NCBI RefSeq assembly: GCF_041197575.1
Contig: NZ_JBDKXB010000026.1
Span: 1-48,515, forward strand
Source of the DNA: Thioalkalicoccus limnaeus
GTDB lineage: Bacteria; Pseudomonadota; Gammaproteobacteria; Chromatiales; Chromatiaceae
Direction: 5' to 3'
Length of the DNA stretch: 48,515 nucleotides
Shown here: piece by piece, positions 1 to 6,772 of the stretch
How positions within the stretch are numbered: the stretch's first letter is position 1
Layout of the letters: every line of letters begins with the position of its first letter
The notes under the pieces: generated by a model
Told to the model about the DNA's origin: nothing
Seen by the model: only the letters and a program-made list of their open reading frames with translations
The model's database searches: none
Translations under genes and position numbers: made by a program

Positions 1-613
1 TACCATCGCGTCTCTCTCCCCACGCGGCTCCCCGTCGCGCTGGTAGAGCGGGCAACCAGCGTCCGTCCCGCGCGCGGACGAACGCCCAGCGGGCGGCTCA
101 GAGCAGTTTCACCAGGGCCGCGATCGCGGCGACTTGGGCGAACATCAGCGGCACGATCCACTTGAGAAGATCGACCTTGGTGCGCGCCACCTCGCCGCGC
201 ACCTGCTCGATGTCGAGCTTGAGCTCGGCACGGACCTGCTCGATCCCCTTTTGCAGGCGCAGCTCGCTTTCGCGCAACGCACCGCGGACCTGCTCGATGT
301 CCAGCTTGAGCTCGGCACGGACCTTCTCGACCTCCGCGCGAACCTGTTCGATGTCGAGCTTCAGCTCGGCGCGGACCTGCTCGATCTCAGCACGGACCTG
401 CTCGATTTCCTTCTGCAAGCGCAGCTCGCTCTCGCGCACGTGACCCTGGGTCGCCAATTCCGGAAGATGCGGATAGCGTTCTTCCAAGCGCTCGAAGGCC
501 TCGGCGATGACACGCGCCCGTGCGCGATCGTCGGGAGCCATGGTCAGGGCTTCGTAGAGTGCAACGCTCGAACTCATGGTATTACTCTGCCATCGGGCCG
601 GCGCCACGGCAAG
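1..613. repeat. Long direct repeat, copy 1 (carries coiled-coil gene)
   Basis: This stretch matches 3132-3690 almost base for base in direct orientation: the 97 bases downstream of the gene, the whole gene, and about 35 bases upstream of its start. The match stops abruptly at 613/3690. Copy 2 is 54 bases shorter, all from loss of coiled-coil repeat codons. The window edge falls inside the repeat. In copy 2 the corresponding point is the tail of the short repeat at 2951-3158, so another short repeat copy probably lies just outside the window. Confidence 0.9.
98..577 (-). CDS. Coiled-coil protein with C-terminal membrane anchor (DUF1640-like), copy 1
   Basis: A 159-residue protein. Residues 1-45 form a short helical head that contains ALYEAL. 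Then comes a charged coiled coil built from repeats of IEQVRAE and IEQVRAELKLD, alternating 7- and 11-residue units. The end is a single hydrophobic segment (LLKWIVPLMFAQVAAIAAL) that would anchor it in the membrane with almost no tail. The head-coil-anchor layout resembles DUF1640/CCDC90-type proteins; its function is unknown. The start chosen is the ATG at 575-577 (MSSSVALYEAL), because the paralogue at 3229-3654 keeps the equivalent ATG; the ORF extends 10 codons further upstream. It stands alone, with no operon partner. Confidence 0.75.
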   Translation of the reverse strand: MSSSVALYEALTMAPDDRARARVIAEAFERLEERYPHLPELATQGHVRESELRLQKEIEQVRAEIEQVRAELKLDIEQVRAEVEKVRAELKLDIEQVRGALRESELRLQKGIEQVRAELKLDIEQVRGEVARTKVDLLKWIVPLMFAQVAAIAALVKLL

Positions 614-728
614 GCGCCCGAGGGAGGAGGGGGGAAGGCTTCGGCGCCGGCGGAGAGGAAGAGATAGACGGAGTGGTCTGTTTTCATCGGAGAGTGTGGT
701 CGGCGGGTTCTCGTTCAGGCGCTAAGGG

Positions 729-757
729 CTTCGTTCCGCACAGCGGACCTTACGAAG
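729..757. repeat. Imperfect hairpin upstream of the permease remnant
   Basis: CTTCGT-TCCGC (729-739) pairs with GCGGA (743-747) and ACGAAG (752-757), leaving a four-base bulge. No U-tract follows on either strand, so a terminator role is not supported. It may be a REP-like or mobile-element end. Confidence 0.4.
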
Positions 758-859
758 GGTTCGGGGTTCGCAACATGCCTAAACCGCCATCGACAACCGA
801 TAGCCTCGACAGCAAAGATGCCGATCCGGCGCGGTTGCGGACGCTTCGGCGTGGAATAC

Positions 860-985
860 GCACGTGGCCCATTTCGCCGGCTGGAGCTTCTTCGTCAGCA
901 CACCTTTGTGCCGAGGCTTGGCTTCGGCTTCTACCCGGCCGTGCAGGCCTCCAACGTCGATCCGATTCCGGCACTGCGCCCGTGA
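860..985 (+). pseudogene. Remnant of a MacB/FtsX-type ABC transporter permease C-terminus
   Basis: Two short stretches in different frames read like the end of a MacB/FtsX permease. Around 864-905 one frame gives VAHFAGWSFFVS. About 915-985 another gives GFGFYPAVQASNVDPIPALRP followed by TGA, which matches the usual cytoplasmic end GFYPA..A...DPI.ALR of this family. The transmembrane segment that should lie between them is deleted and the frame is shifted. No other part of a permease, ATPase or adaptor can be found nearby. I read it as a decayed fragment left by a rearrangement; the match is by eye only. Confidence 0.45.
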
Positions 986-1084
986 GCGGCGTGGACCCGA
1001 GTGCGGCCTCGGCGTGTGCCCCGATGATCCGGCCGGGTACGAGAAGCTGTGCGAGTCTCCCTGACCCCGACCGTGCCTCGACCC

Positions 1085-1126
1085 TTGTCGCGTCGGCCGT
1101 GCACGTTTATCCTTCAGTTAGCTAAC
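1085..1126 (+). promoter_or_regulatory. Promoter and operator of the Phd/VapC-like pair
   Basis: TTGTCG (1085-1090), a 17-base spacer and TATCCT (1108-1113) form a plausible sigma-70 promoter. A perfect 10-base palindrome GTTAGCTAAC (1117-1126) follows, between the -10 box and the Shine-Dalgarno GGAGA (1128-1132). Antitoxins of the Phd/YefM type repress their own promoters by binding short palindromes, so this is a natural operator candidate. Confidence 0.5.
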
Positions 1127-1138
1127 CGGAGACTAACC

Positions 1139-1387
1139 ATGCAAACCCAGTTCAACATCCACGAGGCCAAGTCACACTTGTCCCGGCTCATCGAACAGGT
1201 GGAGGCCGGTGGCGAGGCCGTCATCGCCCGCGCCGGCAAGCCGGTCGTGCGCCTGGTGTTGGTCGGTGAGGCACCGCAGCGGCGCGTGCTCGGTCGGCTA
1301 GAAGGCTGCTTCAAGCTGCCTGACGAACAGGCACCGTCGATCCCGGAGACCCCGGTTGACTTCATCGACGCCGTCGAGGGCCGCTGA
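1139..1387 (+). CDS. Type II antitoxin, Phd/YefM family
   Basis: An 82-residue antitoxin. The N-terminus (MQTQFNIHEAKSHLSRLIEQV, then GEAVIARAGKPVVRLV) is the typical Phd/YefM fold, which dimerises and binds its own operator. The C-terminal half, rich in acidic residues and proline, should wrap the toxin. The start is the ATG at 1139, set by GGAGA six bases upstream and by family alignment; an in-frame upstream extension to 1049 is not protein-like. Its TGA overlaps the toxin ATG by one base (1387), the usual coupling that keeps antitoxin in excess. Family assignment is firm; the target is not deducible from sequence. Confidence 0.9.
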   Translation: MQTQFNIHEAKSHLSRLIEQVEAGGEAVIARAGKPVVRLVLVGEAPQRRVLGRLEGCFKLPDEQAPSIPETPVDFIDAVEGR

Positions 1388-1794
1388 TGCGGGTGCTGAC
1401 CGACACCCACATCCTGCTGTGGGCCTTGTTGCGGCCCGCGCAACTCGATGCAGCATGCAGGGACGTGCTCGAATCACCCGATCATCGGATCTTCTTCAGT
1501 GCCGTCAATATCTGGGAGATCGCGATTAAACGCGCCCTCGACCGCCCGGATTTCGACGTGGAGCCTGATGCGATCCATCGCGCGGCACTGGAAACCGGCT
1601 TTCGCGAGCTGCCGATTTCCGCCGTCCATGCCGCTGCCGTCCGTCACTTGCCGGTTCACCATCGCGATCCGTTTGACCGCCTGCTGATCGTCCAGGCGCA
1701 AACCGAGCCGCTGCTGTTGATGACCGATGACCCGCTGATCAGCCTTTACTCGGTTCAGCGGCTTGGCGGGGTCGCAGCCGGCAAGAAGGCGTAG
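1387..1794 (+). CDS. PIN-domain toxin (VapC-like ribonuclease)
   Basis: A 135-residue single PIN domain. Acidic residues expected to bind Mg2+ are present: D6 in LTDTHILLW, E44 in NIWEIAIK, D94/D97 in HRDPFDRLL and D114/D115 in MTDDP. VapC-type toxins cleave RNA, often tRNA or rRNA. The subgroup with TDTHILLW and HRDPFDR is commonly paired with Phd-type antitoxins, as here. It overlaps the antitoxin stop by one base and so is translated by coupling. All active-site acids are intact, so it is probably functional. It is flanked by repeats, consistent with acquisition as a small mobile cassette. Confidence 0.9.
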   Translation: MRVLTDTHILLWALLRPAQLDAACRDVLESPDHRIFFSAVNIWEIAIKRALDRPDFDVEPDAIHRAALETGFRELPISAVHAAAVRHLPVHHRDPFDRLLIVQAQTEPLLLMTDDPLISLYSVQRLGGVAAGKKA

Positions 1795-1816
1795 GCAAAT
1801 GATCAGGTCTGGGAAT

Positions 1817-1869
1817 GGGGTCAGGTCTTGAAATGCAACATTTCGTGCGGGAGGAGGGGTCAGGTCTTG
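1817..1869. repeat. GGGGTCAGGTCTTG units with a short hairpin
   Basis: GGGGTCAGGTCTTG occurs at 1817-1830 and again at 1856-1869, with GAAATG-CAA-CATTTC (1830-1844) forming a perfect 6-base-arm hairpin between them. Variants of the unit recur near 1940, 2955 and 3041. From memory, the complement (CAAGACCTGACCCC) is common beside REP-associated transposases, but no transposase is present here. Confidence 0.55.
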
Positions 1870-2057
1870 TCTTTTGCTCGTTTCGGGCTCTGTATTGGGC
1901 CTCGAGAACCGGACAATAGTTTAAGCTGGCTGCCCGGGGGCGGGGTCAGGTCTCGAAAAGTAACCTCCCTGGCTACCTTCTCCTGACCCGACCGCAAAGG
2001 CGACCGCTTCGGCGGTCTCTCCTTGTGCCTGGCACCATCCCGTCTCTCCCCGCGCCG
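1853..2057. repeat. Short dispersed repeat, copy 1
   Basis: This is about 90% identical by eye to 2951-3158 in direct orientation, including the shared core CTCGAAAAGTAAC and the CCGACCGCAAAGGC..CTTCGGCGG block. A third, partial copy is at 3727-3819. It contains no credible reading frame. The remaining stretch 2058-2276 shows nothing I can identify. Confidence 0.85.
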
Positions 2058-2276
2058 TTCGGGATCCGGAAGCTCGGGGTCTCGCGTTGTAGCCATCCGG
2101 GCTCGACCCGGCAGTCCGGCAGGGGATTCAGGTTGGGGCTTGCGCGGGCTCGGGGTTTTGAATGGGCCGGGTGCTCCCCGAACGGTAGGGCGATGCTTGG
2201 GGCTCGGGGATCTTGAAATCCACGAGGACAAACGGTGCAATCCGCGCAGACGTGCAGCCCTATCGATCTTTCGCGG

Positions 2277-2618
2277 TCATTCGATCGTCTCGATGCGGTC
2301 TTGGTAAATCCGAACTAAGCGGTTACCTGTGCTCAACGCGATGGCTTGCGGCCACATTCGGGTTAGCAGGCCGTGGAAGTCTCGCATCCGCATGTTCCCG
2401 ATACGAATGTGAATGACCCGTGGCGGTGGAGAACTCACCACGATTCGATCCGAGAAGTCGGTATCTTTCGACACGATCACCATGTCGCGCTCACGAGCGT
2501 ACTCCCAAATCTGAGTGTCCGTCCAGGTTTCACCGAGATCGCGCATGTGCGAACAGTCGCCACCCGACCACAAAGCGAGACGATACGGGAGGTTGACATC
2601 GATTAGGAAACGCGGCAT
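2277..2618 (-). CDS. DUF5615 PIN-like toxin
   Basis: A 113-residue protein of the DUF5615/Mut7-C-like branch of PIN-fold nucleases. The hallmark start FLIDVNLP carries D7, followed by D34 in TWTDTQIWEYA and D52/D54 in SKDTDF, the predicted metal-binding acids. Members are generally found downstream of a DUF433 protein and are predicted toxins. That is exactly the arrangement here: its ATG (2616-2618) overlaps the DUF433 stop by one base. It appears complete. RNase activity is inferred from the fold, not proven for this gene. Confidence 0.87.
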   Translation of the reverse strand: MPRFLIDVNLPYRLALWSGGDCSHMRDLGETWTDTQIWEYARERDMVIVSKDTDFSDRIVVSSPPPRVIHIRIGNMRMRDFHGLLTRMWPQAIALSTGNRLVRIYQDRIETIE

Positions 2619-2881
2619 CAGGCGACATCACGCAGCGTATAGCGACGGGCCATCAAGTGAGCGGCAAAGCGCAGGCAAGCATCGATGTCTGCCGGCTCGA
2701 GCGAGGGATACTGGCGCAAGATCTCGTCGCGGGATTCTCCCGCGCTCAGAAAGCCGAGAACCGTCTCGGCGGTGATCCGCATGCCCCGGATGGTCGGATG
2801 GCCATTGCAGATGTCTGGGTGAACGGTGATCCGGCCATCCAAATATTCGAGCGAGGCGTCATGGTCGAGGACGGCATTCAT
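2618..2881 (-). CDS. DUF433 antitoxin
   Basis: An 87-residue DUF433 protein with the family core RITVHPDICNGHPTIRGMRI and the following helical part SAGESRDEILRQYP, a predicted winged-helix DNA-binding antitoxin. It precedes the DUF5615 toxin with a one-base stop/start overlap, so the two are co-translated. The Shine-Dalgarno is weak. Upstream, at 2900-2915, an inverted repeat could be its operator. This is a second, unrelated toxin-antitoxin pair within 1.5 kb of the Phd/VapC pair, on the opposite strand. Confidence 0.88.
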   Translation of the reverse strand: MNAVLDHDASLEYLDGRITVHPDICNGHPTIRGMRITAETVLGFLSAGESRDEILRQYPSLEPADIDACLRFAAHLMARRYTLRDVA

Positions 2882-2899
2882 CGCGCTTTAGGCCCCAAG

Positions 2900-2915
2900 T
2901 CAGATAGACGTCTGA
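2900..2915. promoter_or_regulatory. Possible operator of the DUF433/DUF5615 pair
   Basis: TCAGA-TAGACG-TCTGA is an inverted repeat with a perfect AGACGTCT core (2906-2913), 19 bases upstream of the DUF433 start. Its position suits autoregulation by the antitoxin. This is inference only. Confidence 0.35.
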
Positions 2916-2950
2916 ATGATAGCAAGGTCATGAAGAAAAAGCCGGAGGGA

Positions 2951-3158
2951 GGAGGGGGTCAGGTTTTGTCCTTTGCTCGTTTCGGGCTCTGTATTGGGCC
3001 TCGAAAACCGGACAATAGTTTAAGCTGGCTGCCCGGAGGCGGGGTCAGGTCTCGAAAAGTAACATCCTTGGCTCCCTTCTCCTGACCCGACCGCAAAGGC
3101 CAGCGCTTCGGCGGGCTCTCCTTTTGCCGGGTACCATCGCGTCTCTCTCCCCACGCGG
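2951..3158. repeat. Short dispersed repeat, copy 2
   Basis: Direct-orientation copy of 1853-2057; the two copies bracket the DUF433/DUF5615 pair. Its right end (from 3132) runs directly into copy 2 of the long repeat, so the two repeat families are physically joined here. Confidence 0.85.
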
Positions 3159-3690
3159 CTCCCCGTCGCGCTGGTAGAGCGGGCAACCAGCGTCCGTTCC
3201 GCGCGCGGACGAACGCCCAGCGGGCGGCTCAGAGCAGCTTGACGAGGGCCGCGATCGCGGCGACTTGGGCGAACATCAGCGGCACGATCCACTTGAGCAG
3301 ATCGACCTTGGTGCGCGCGACCTCGCCGCGCACCTGCTCGATCTCCTTGAGCAGCCGCAACTCGGTCTCACGCAACGCACCGCGGACCTGCTCGATATCC
3401 AGCTTGAGCTCGGCGCGGACCTGTTCGATCTCGGCACGGATCTGCTCGATGTCCAGCTTGAGCTCGGCGCGGACCCGCTCGATCTCCTTCTGCAAGCGCA
3501 GCTCGCTCTCGCGCACATGACCCTGGGTCGCCAATTCCGGCAGATGGGGATAGCGCTCTTCCAAGCGTTCGAAGGCCTCGGCGATGACGCGCGCCCGCGC
3601 GCGCTCGTCCGGGGCGCTGGTCAGGGCTTCGTAGAGTGCAACGCTCGAAGTCATGGCCTTACTCTGCCATCGGGCCGGCGCCACGGCAAG
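3132..3690. repeat. Long direct repeat, copy 2 (carries coiled-coil gene)
   Basis: Matches 1-613 nearly throughout. Two internal gaps remove 21 and 33 bases of coiled-coil coding sequence, keeping the frame. Confidence 0.9.
3229..3654 (-). CDS. Coiled-coil protein with C-terminal membrane anchor (DUF1640-like), copy 2
   Basis: A 141-residue paralogue of the protein at 98-577, with the same head (MTSSVALYEALTSAPDERARAR) and same tail anchor. The coil is shorter by 18 residues: one 7-residue and one 11-residue unit are missing, so the helical register is kept. Substitutions are few and conservative and there is no stop or frameshift, which suggests both copies are maintained. The start follows the ATG shared with copy 1 (3652-3654). 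Function is unknown. The DUF1640-type architecture suggests a membrane-tethered helical oligomer facing the cytoplasm. Confidence 0.75.
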   Translation of the reverse strand: MTSSVALYEALTSAPDERARARVIAEAFERLEERYPHLPELATQGHVRESELRLQKEIERVRAELKLDIEQIRAEIEQVRAELKLDIEQVRGALRETELRLLKEIEQVRGEVARTKVDLLKWIVPLMFAQVAAIAALVKLL

Positions 3691-3726
3691 CGATCACGGG
3701 GCACTGGGAGCAGGGGAAGGTGTTCA

Positions 3727-3819
3727 CGTCTCGAAAAGTCACATCCCTGGTTCGCGTCTTCTTGCCGGACCGCAAACGAAACGGCTCCGGCGGTCTCTCC
3801 TTCTGCCGGGTAGCCATGC
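3727..3819. repeat. Short dispersed repeat, partial copy 3
   Basis: Shares CGTCTCGAAAAGT, ACATCCCTGG, GACCGCAAA and GGCGGTCTCTCCTTCTGCCGGGTA-type blocks with 3047-3150, but is more diverged and lacks the left half. It is the only thing I can identify in the gene-free stretch 3691-4048. Confidence 0.7.
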
Positions 3820-4048
3820 CCGCACCCGCCTCGCCGGCAACGCGAGGTGGTGGGATGCGTAAGCTGGGTCGGAGCGGCTGCTCAGCGGGCAGATGAACAA
3901 GATGGGCGGATCGATCTCGGGGAGGGACTGCGCCGTTTGCCGACGTCGGCGCTCGGCACCAAGGCCGCCCGCCCCCAGCCCCTGAGCCCCGACGTGAACC
4001 GGACGGTGTTGTGTGACCGGGTGCTTCGCGAGCCCCCGGTCGTGTTGG

Positions 4049-5008
4049 TCAATGGAAGTGATGCACGAAGCGCAGGTTGAAGCGCGAGCCCTCGGGCCGG
4101 TTTTCGGCTTCGGTCTCCCAGTAGGCGTTGAAGAAGAGGTGATTGTGTCGTGAGAAGTGATAGACGAGTCCCGGCCCGATGCCGAGCACCTGTTCCTTGC
4201 TGTCCGGCAGCCGATTGCCGTCCACCTTGGCATCGGTGATTTGTTTCAGGTAGTAGCCATTGAGGCCGAGCCGCAGGCGCTGGGGGAGGATTTCGTAAGC
4301 GCTGGCGAAGTTGACGTGGATGGCTTGTCCGGCCTGGCTGTCGTTGGCGCCCAACGGGACCCAGGGGTCATTGTTTTCAGCGTTCCAGAGGTAGTGCAGG
4401 CGCCAGGATAGCGTCCATTCCGGCGTCAAGAAGGCGGTGGCGGCCCAATAGGGGTTGAAGGAGAAGAAGTTGCTGCCCGGGTTGAGCGCACGCTTGCTGT
4501 CGTATTCTCCGGTCGGCAAGATCATCTGGAACTCGATGCGGTGCACGAACCTTGGGCCATTCGGCCCCATGATGGGGTCCCACTGCAGGTAGGGACCGAT
4601 GAGCAGATCCCCGACGCCACTGTTGGTCGAGAGGACGAAGTTGTCGTCGGGCTTCAGATCGAAATCCGCGAAGGGCAGCATCAGGTTGATGCCCCACTTG
4701 CCCTCGAACAACAGCGGCTGGTCAGACTGATAGATGACCTGGGCCAGCGCGACGTTGACGTCTACCTCGGCCTTCTTCAGGCCTTCCACTGTCGGTAATC
4801 GCACATCCCTGCCATCCCCATCCTTGAGCCGGCCGTCGCGGTAAGCTTGCAGGTAGAGCTGGGCGTACCAGCCCGGGCCGGATGGAGGCGCACCGTCGAG
4901 AAAACTGGTGAAGCCCAGATTGACAGCGGGAAGTTGCTGGCCGGTAACCGAATGGCTCGCCAGGCACGCAACGCAAAGCCCCAGTATAATTGATGTTTTT
5001 TTGTTCAT
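4049..5008 (-). CDS. SphA-like outer-membrane beta-barrel protein (Phenol_MetA_deg family)
   Basis: A 319-residue exported protein. The first 23 residues form a signal peptide (MNKKTS, hydrophobic core, cleavage near VTG-QQ). The body has alternating beta strands with aromatic girdles (GPGLVYHF, LFFNAYWETEAENRPEG) and ends in RFVHHFH, a C-terminus typical of outer-membrane barrels. It matches the Phenol_MetA_deg/SphA family, linked to uptake of hydrophobic compounds; the substrate here is unknown. The start ATG at 5006-5008 is supported by the signal peptide and by AAGG seven bases upstream. It is monocistronic and divergent from the kinase operon. Confidence 0.82.
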   Translation of the reverse strand: MNKKTSIILGLCVACLASHSVTGQQLPAVNLGFTSFLDGAPPSGPGWYAQLYLQAYRDGRLKDGDGRDVRLPTVEGLKKAEVDVNVALAQVIYQSDQPLLFEGKWGINLMLPFADFDLKPDDNFVLSTNSGVGDLLIGPYLQWDPIMGPNGPRFVHRIEFQMILPTGEYDSKRALNPGSNFFSFNPYWAATAFLTPEWTLSWRLHYLWNAENNDPWVPLGANDSQAGQAIHVNFASAYEILPQRLRLGLNGYYLKQITDAKVDGNRLPDSKEQVLGIGPGLVYHFSRHNHLFFNAYWETEAENRPEGSRFNLRFVHHFH

Positions 5009-5439
5009 ATCGTTGCCTTCACTTGTGTCCGGAGATCATGGGGACAGGAAGGTCTCTCGATCAGGCGCATTCCGCCTCCCCCTGGCCCTGGCCGCGATTG
5101 TACTTGGCCTCAAAAAGAAAGGCGGCTTCGGCTTCGCACTGGCGCCTGTCGATGCTCGAGGGCAGCGCGCCTGTTCAGGCCGCGGGGTGGGCGGCAGCAA
5201 CGGCGCCTGCATTTCCTGCACAGCGTGCGGTCCTAGTCCCTCGCCTCCCGTATAGATCTGTTTCTTGGGGGCGGTGCTTCGGTCCGGTGGCCAAAGAGGC
5301 ACTACGACGGTATAGTCCTGGCTGGAAGCAAAAAGCCTCCGGCCAGTCGGGTTGATGTCGGCGTGGCGGGCGCTGTCGTGGACCCGAGCGCACAAGGGGG
5401 CCGTACGAACAGAACGACCAGTCGCGACGGGAACACCTC
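5009..5439. other. Gene-free divergent intergenic region
   Basis: Separates sphA-like (minus) from the kinase operon (plus). Reading frames here are not protein-like. Apart from the promoter candidate at 5288-5316 I see no conserved element. Confidence 0.6.
5288..5316 (+). promoter_or_regulatory. Candidate promoter of the kinase-vWA-PP2C-DUF1566 operon
   Basis: TGGCCA (5288-5293), a 17-base spacer and TATAGT (5311-5316) match the sigma-70 pattern well (4/6 and 5/6). Transcription would begin about 115 bases before the kinase ATG. Confidence 0.4.
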
Positions 5440-6756
5440 ATGCACCAATTGCTGCAACTCGGCACCACCGTGCAGTCTGCCTCCGGTCACCCTTGTGTCA
5501 TAGAGGCCTTTCTTGGCGGGGGAGGGCAGGGTGAGGTCTACCGCGCCGTGACCAACGGGCAAACCCTGGCGCTCAAATGGTATTTTCCGGAACAGGCGAC
5601 GGCCGCGCAGCGCAACAATCTCGAGACCTTGATTCGCAAGGGGCCACCGAGCAACCCTTTTTTGTGGCCGCTTGAACTCGCCCATTGCGATGAGGTGCCG
5701 GGATTCGGCTACCTGATGCCGTTACGCGAACCCCGCTACAAGGGGCTCGTGGATCTGATGAAGCGGCGTATCGAACCCTCGTTCCGATGTCTCGCGACCG
5801 CGGGATTGCACTTGACACAGTCGTTCCTCGATCTCCATGCACAGGGCCTGTGCTATCGCGACATCTCGTTCGGCAACGTCTTCTTCGACCCGGACTCCGG
5901 TGCTATCCAGGTCTGCGACAACGACAACGTCGCGATCGATGCGGCCATCGACACCGGCGTCCTCGGCACGCCACGCTTCATCGCGCCGGAGGTCGTGCGC
6001 GGGGAGGCGGCGCCGAGTACCCAGACCGACCTGTTCTCGCTCTCGGTGCTGCTGTTTTATCTGTTCCACATCCACCACCCACTCGAGGGGCAACGCGAGG
6101 CCGAGATCAAGTGCTTCGATCTGCCCGCGATGAACCGGCTCTACGGCGCCGAGCCCCTGTTCATCTTCGATCCGCAGGACAATCGCAACCGCCCGGTTCC
6201 AGGCCTGCACGATAACGCCCTCGAGTTCTGGCCGCTGTACCCTAAGTTCCTGCGCGATCTCTTCGTGCGGGCCTTCACCATCGGTTTGAACGATCCGCAT
6301 GAACGTGTTCGCGAGAGCGAATGGCGCGCCGCGCTGAGTCAGTTGCGCGATGCGATCTACTACTGCGGCCAGTGCGGCGCGGAGCACTTCTTCGATGACG
6401 AAGGGCCCGAAGCCGGCGATGACGAGACCGGAGCCTGCTGGGCGTGCCGGCAGCCGTTGATGCGGCCCTTTCGGTTGCGCATCGGGCGCACCCTGGTCGC
6501 GCTGAACCATGACACTCGGCTGTACGCCCATCATCTCGATGATCAGCGTCGTTATGACTTCGGCGAACCCTTGGCCGTGGTGCAGCGGCATCCGCGGCAC
6601 CCGGACATCTGGGGTCTGAACAACCGCTCGACGGCGACCTGGGTCATGACCGCGCCCGATGGTTCGACGCGCGAGGTCGAACCGGGGCGCAGCCTGACAT
6701 TGACCGCCGGTGTCAAGGTCGATTTCGGCTACCTCGCCGGTGAAATCCGCAATTGA
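5440..6756 (+). CDS. Ser/Thr protein kinase with C-terminal zinc ribbon and beta-rich domain
   Basis: A 438-residue cytoplasmic kinase. The glycine loop GGGGQGEVYRA (27-37), the lysine in LALKW (K46), the catalytic loop YRDISFGN (D141, N146) and APE (182-184) are present. Two motifs deviate: HRD is YRD, and the Mg-binding DFG is DND (160-162). A four-cysteine zinc ribbon follows (C309, C312, C333, C336), then about 95 beta-rich residues with GLNN and TW that look FHA-like. The family (kinase next to TerY-like vWA and PP2C) is known from Ter-type stress modules. It starts the operon; the vWA gene follows after 16 bases. The start ATG has only a weak GGGA upstream but fits the domain boundary. 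Confidence 0.85.
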   Translation: MHQLLQLGTTVQSASGHPCVIEAFLGGGGQGEVYRAVTNGQTLALKWYFPEQATAAQRNNLETLIRKGPPSNPFLWPLELAHCDEVPGFGYLMPLREPRYKGLVDLMKRRIEPSFRCLATAGLHLTQSFLDLHAQGLCYRDISFGNVFFDPDSGAIQVCDNDNVAIDAAIDTGVLGTPRFIAPEVVRGEAAPSTQTDLFSLSVLLFYLFHIHHPLEGQREAEIKCFDLPAMNRLYGAEPLFIFDPQDNRNRPVPGLHDNALEFWPLYPKFLRDLFVRAFTIGLNDPHERVRESEWRAALSQLRDAIYYCGQCGAEHFFDDEGPEAGDDETGACWACRQPLMRPFRLRIGRTLVALNHDTRLYAHHLDDQRRYDFGEPLAVVQRHPRHPDIWGLNNRSTATWVMTAPDGSTREVEPGRSLTLTAGVKVDFGYLAGEIRN

Positions 6757-6772
6757 TCCGAGGAGTTTCCTT

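Noticed and set aside
160..440. CRISPR-like periodic repeat
   Set aside because: Period is 21 and 33 bases, in frame with coiled-coil units, with no unique spacers.
134..667. Plus-strand frames over the coiled-coil gene with repeated LLDV.LELGTD units
   Set aside because: The repetition is the complement of the coiled-coil codons of the minus-strand gene. The minus-strand product has a sensible head and membrane anchor.
520..1125. 201-codon plus-strand frame
   Set aside because: Low-complexity, crosses the permease remnant out of frame, and ends within the antitoxin gene's upstream region.
1860..2240. 126-codon minus-strand open frame
   Set aside because: It lies across the non-coding repeat; the repeat copy at 2951-3158 contains matching but differently ending frames and no start signal.
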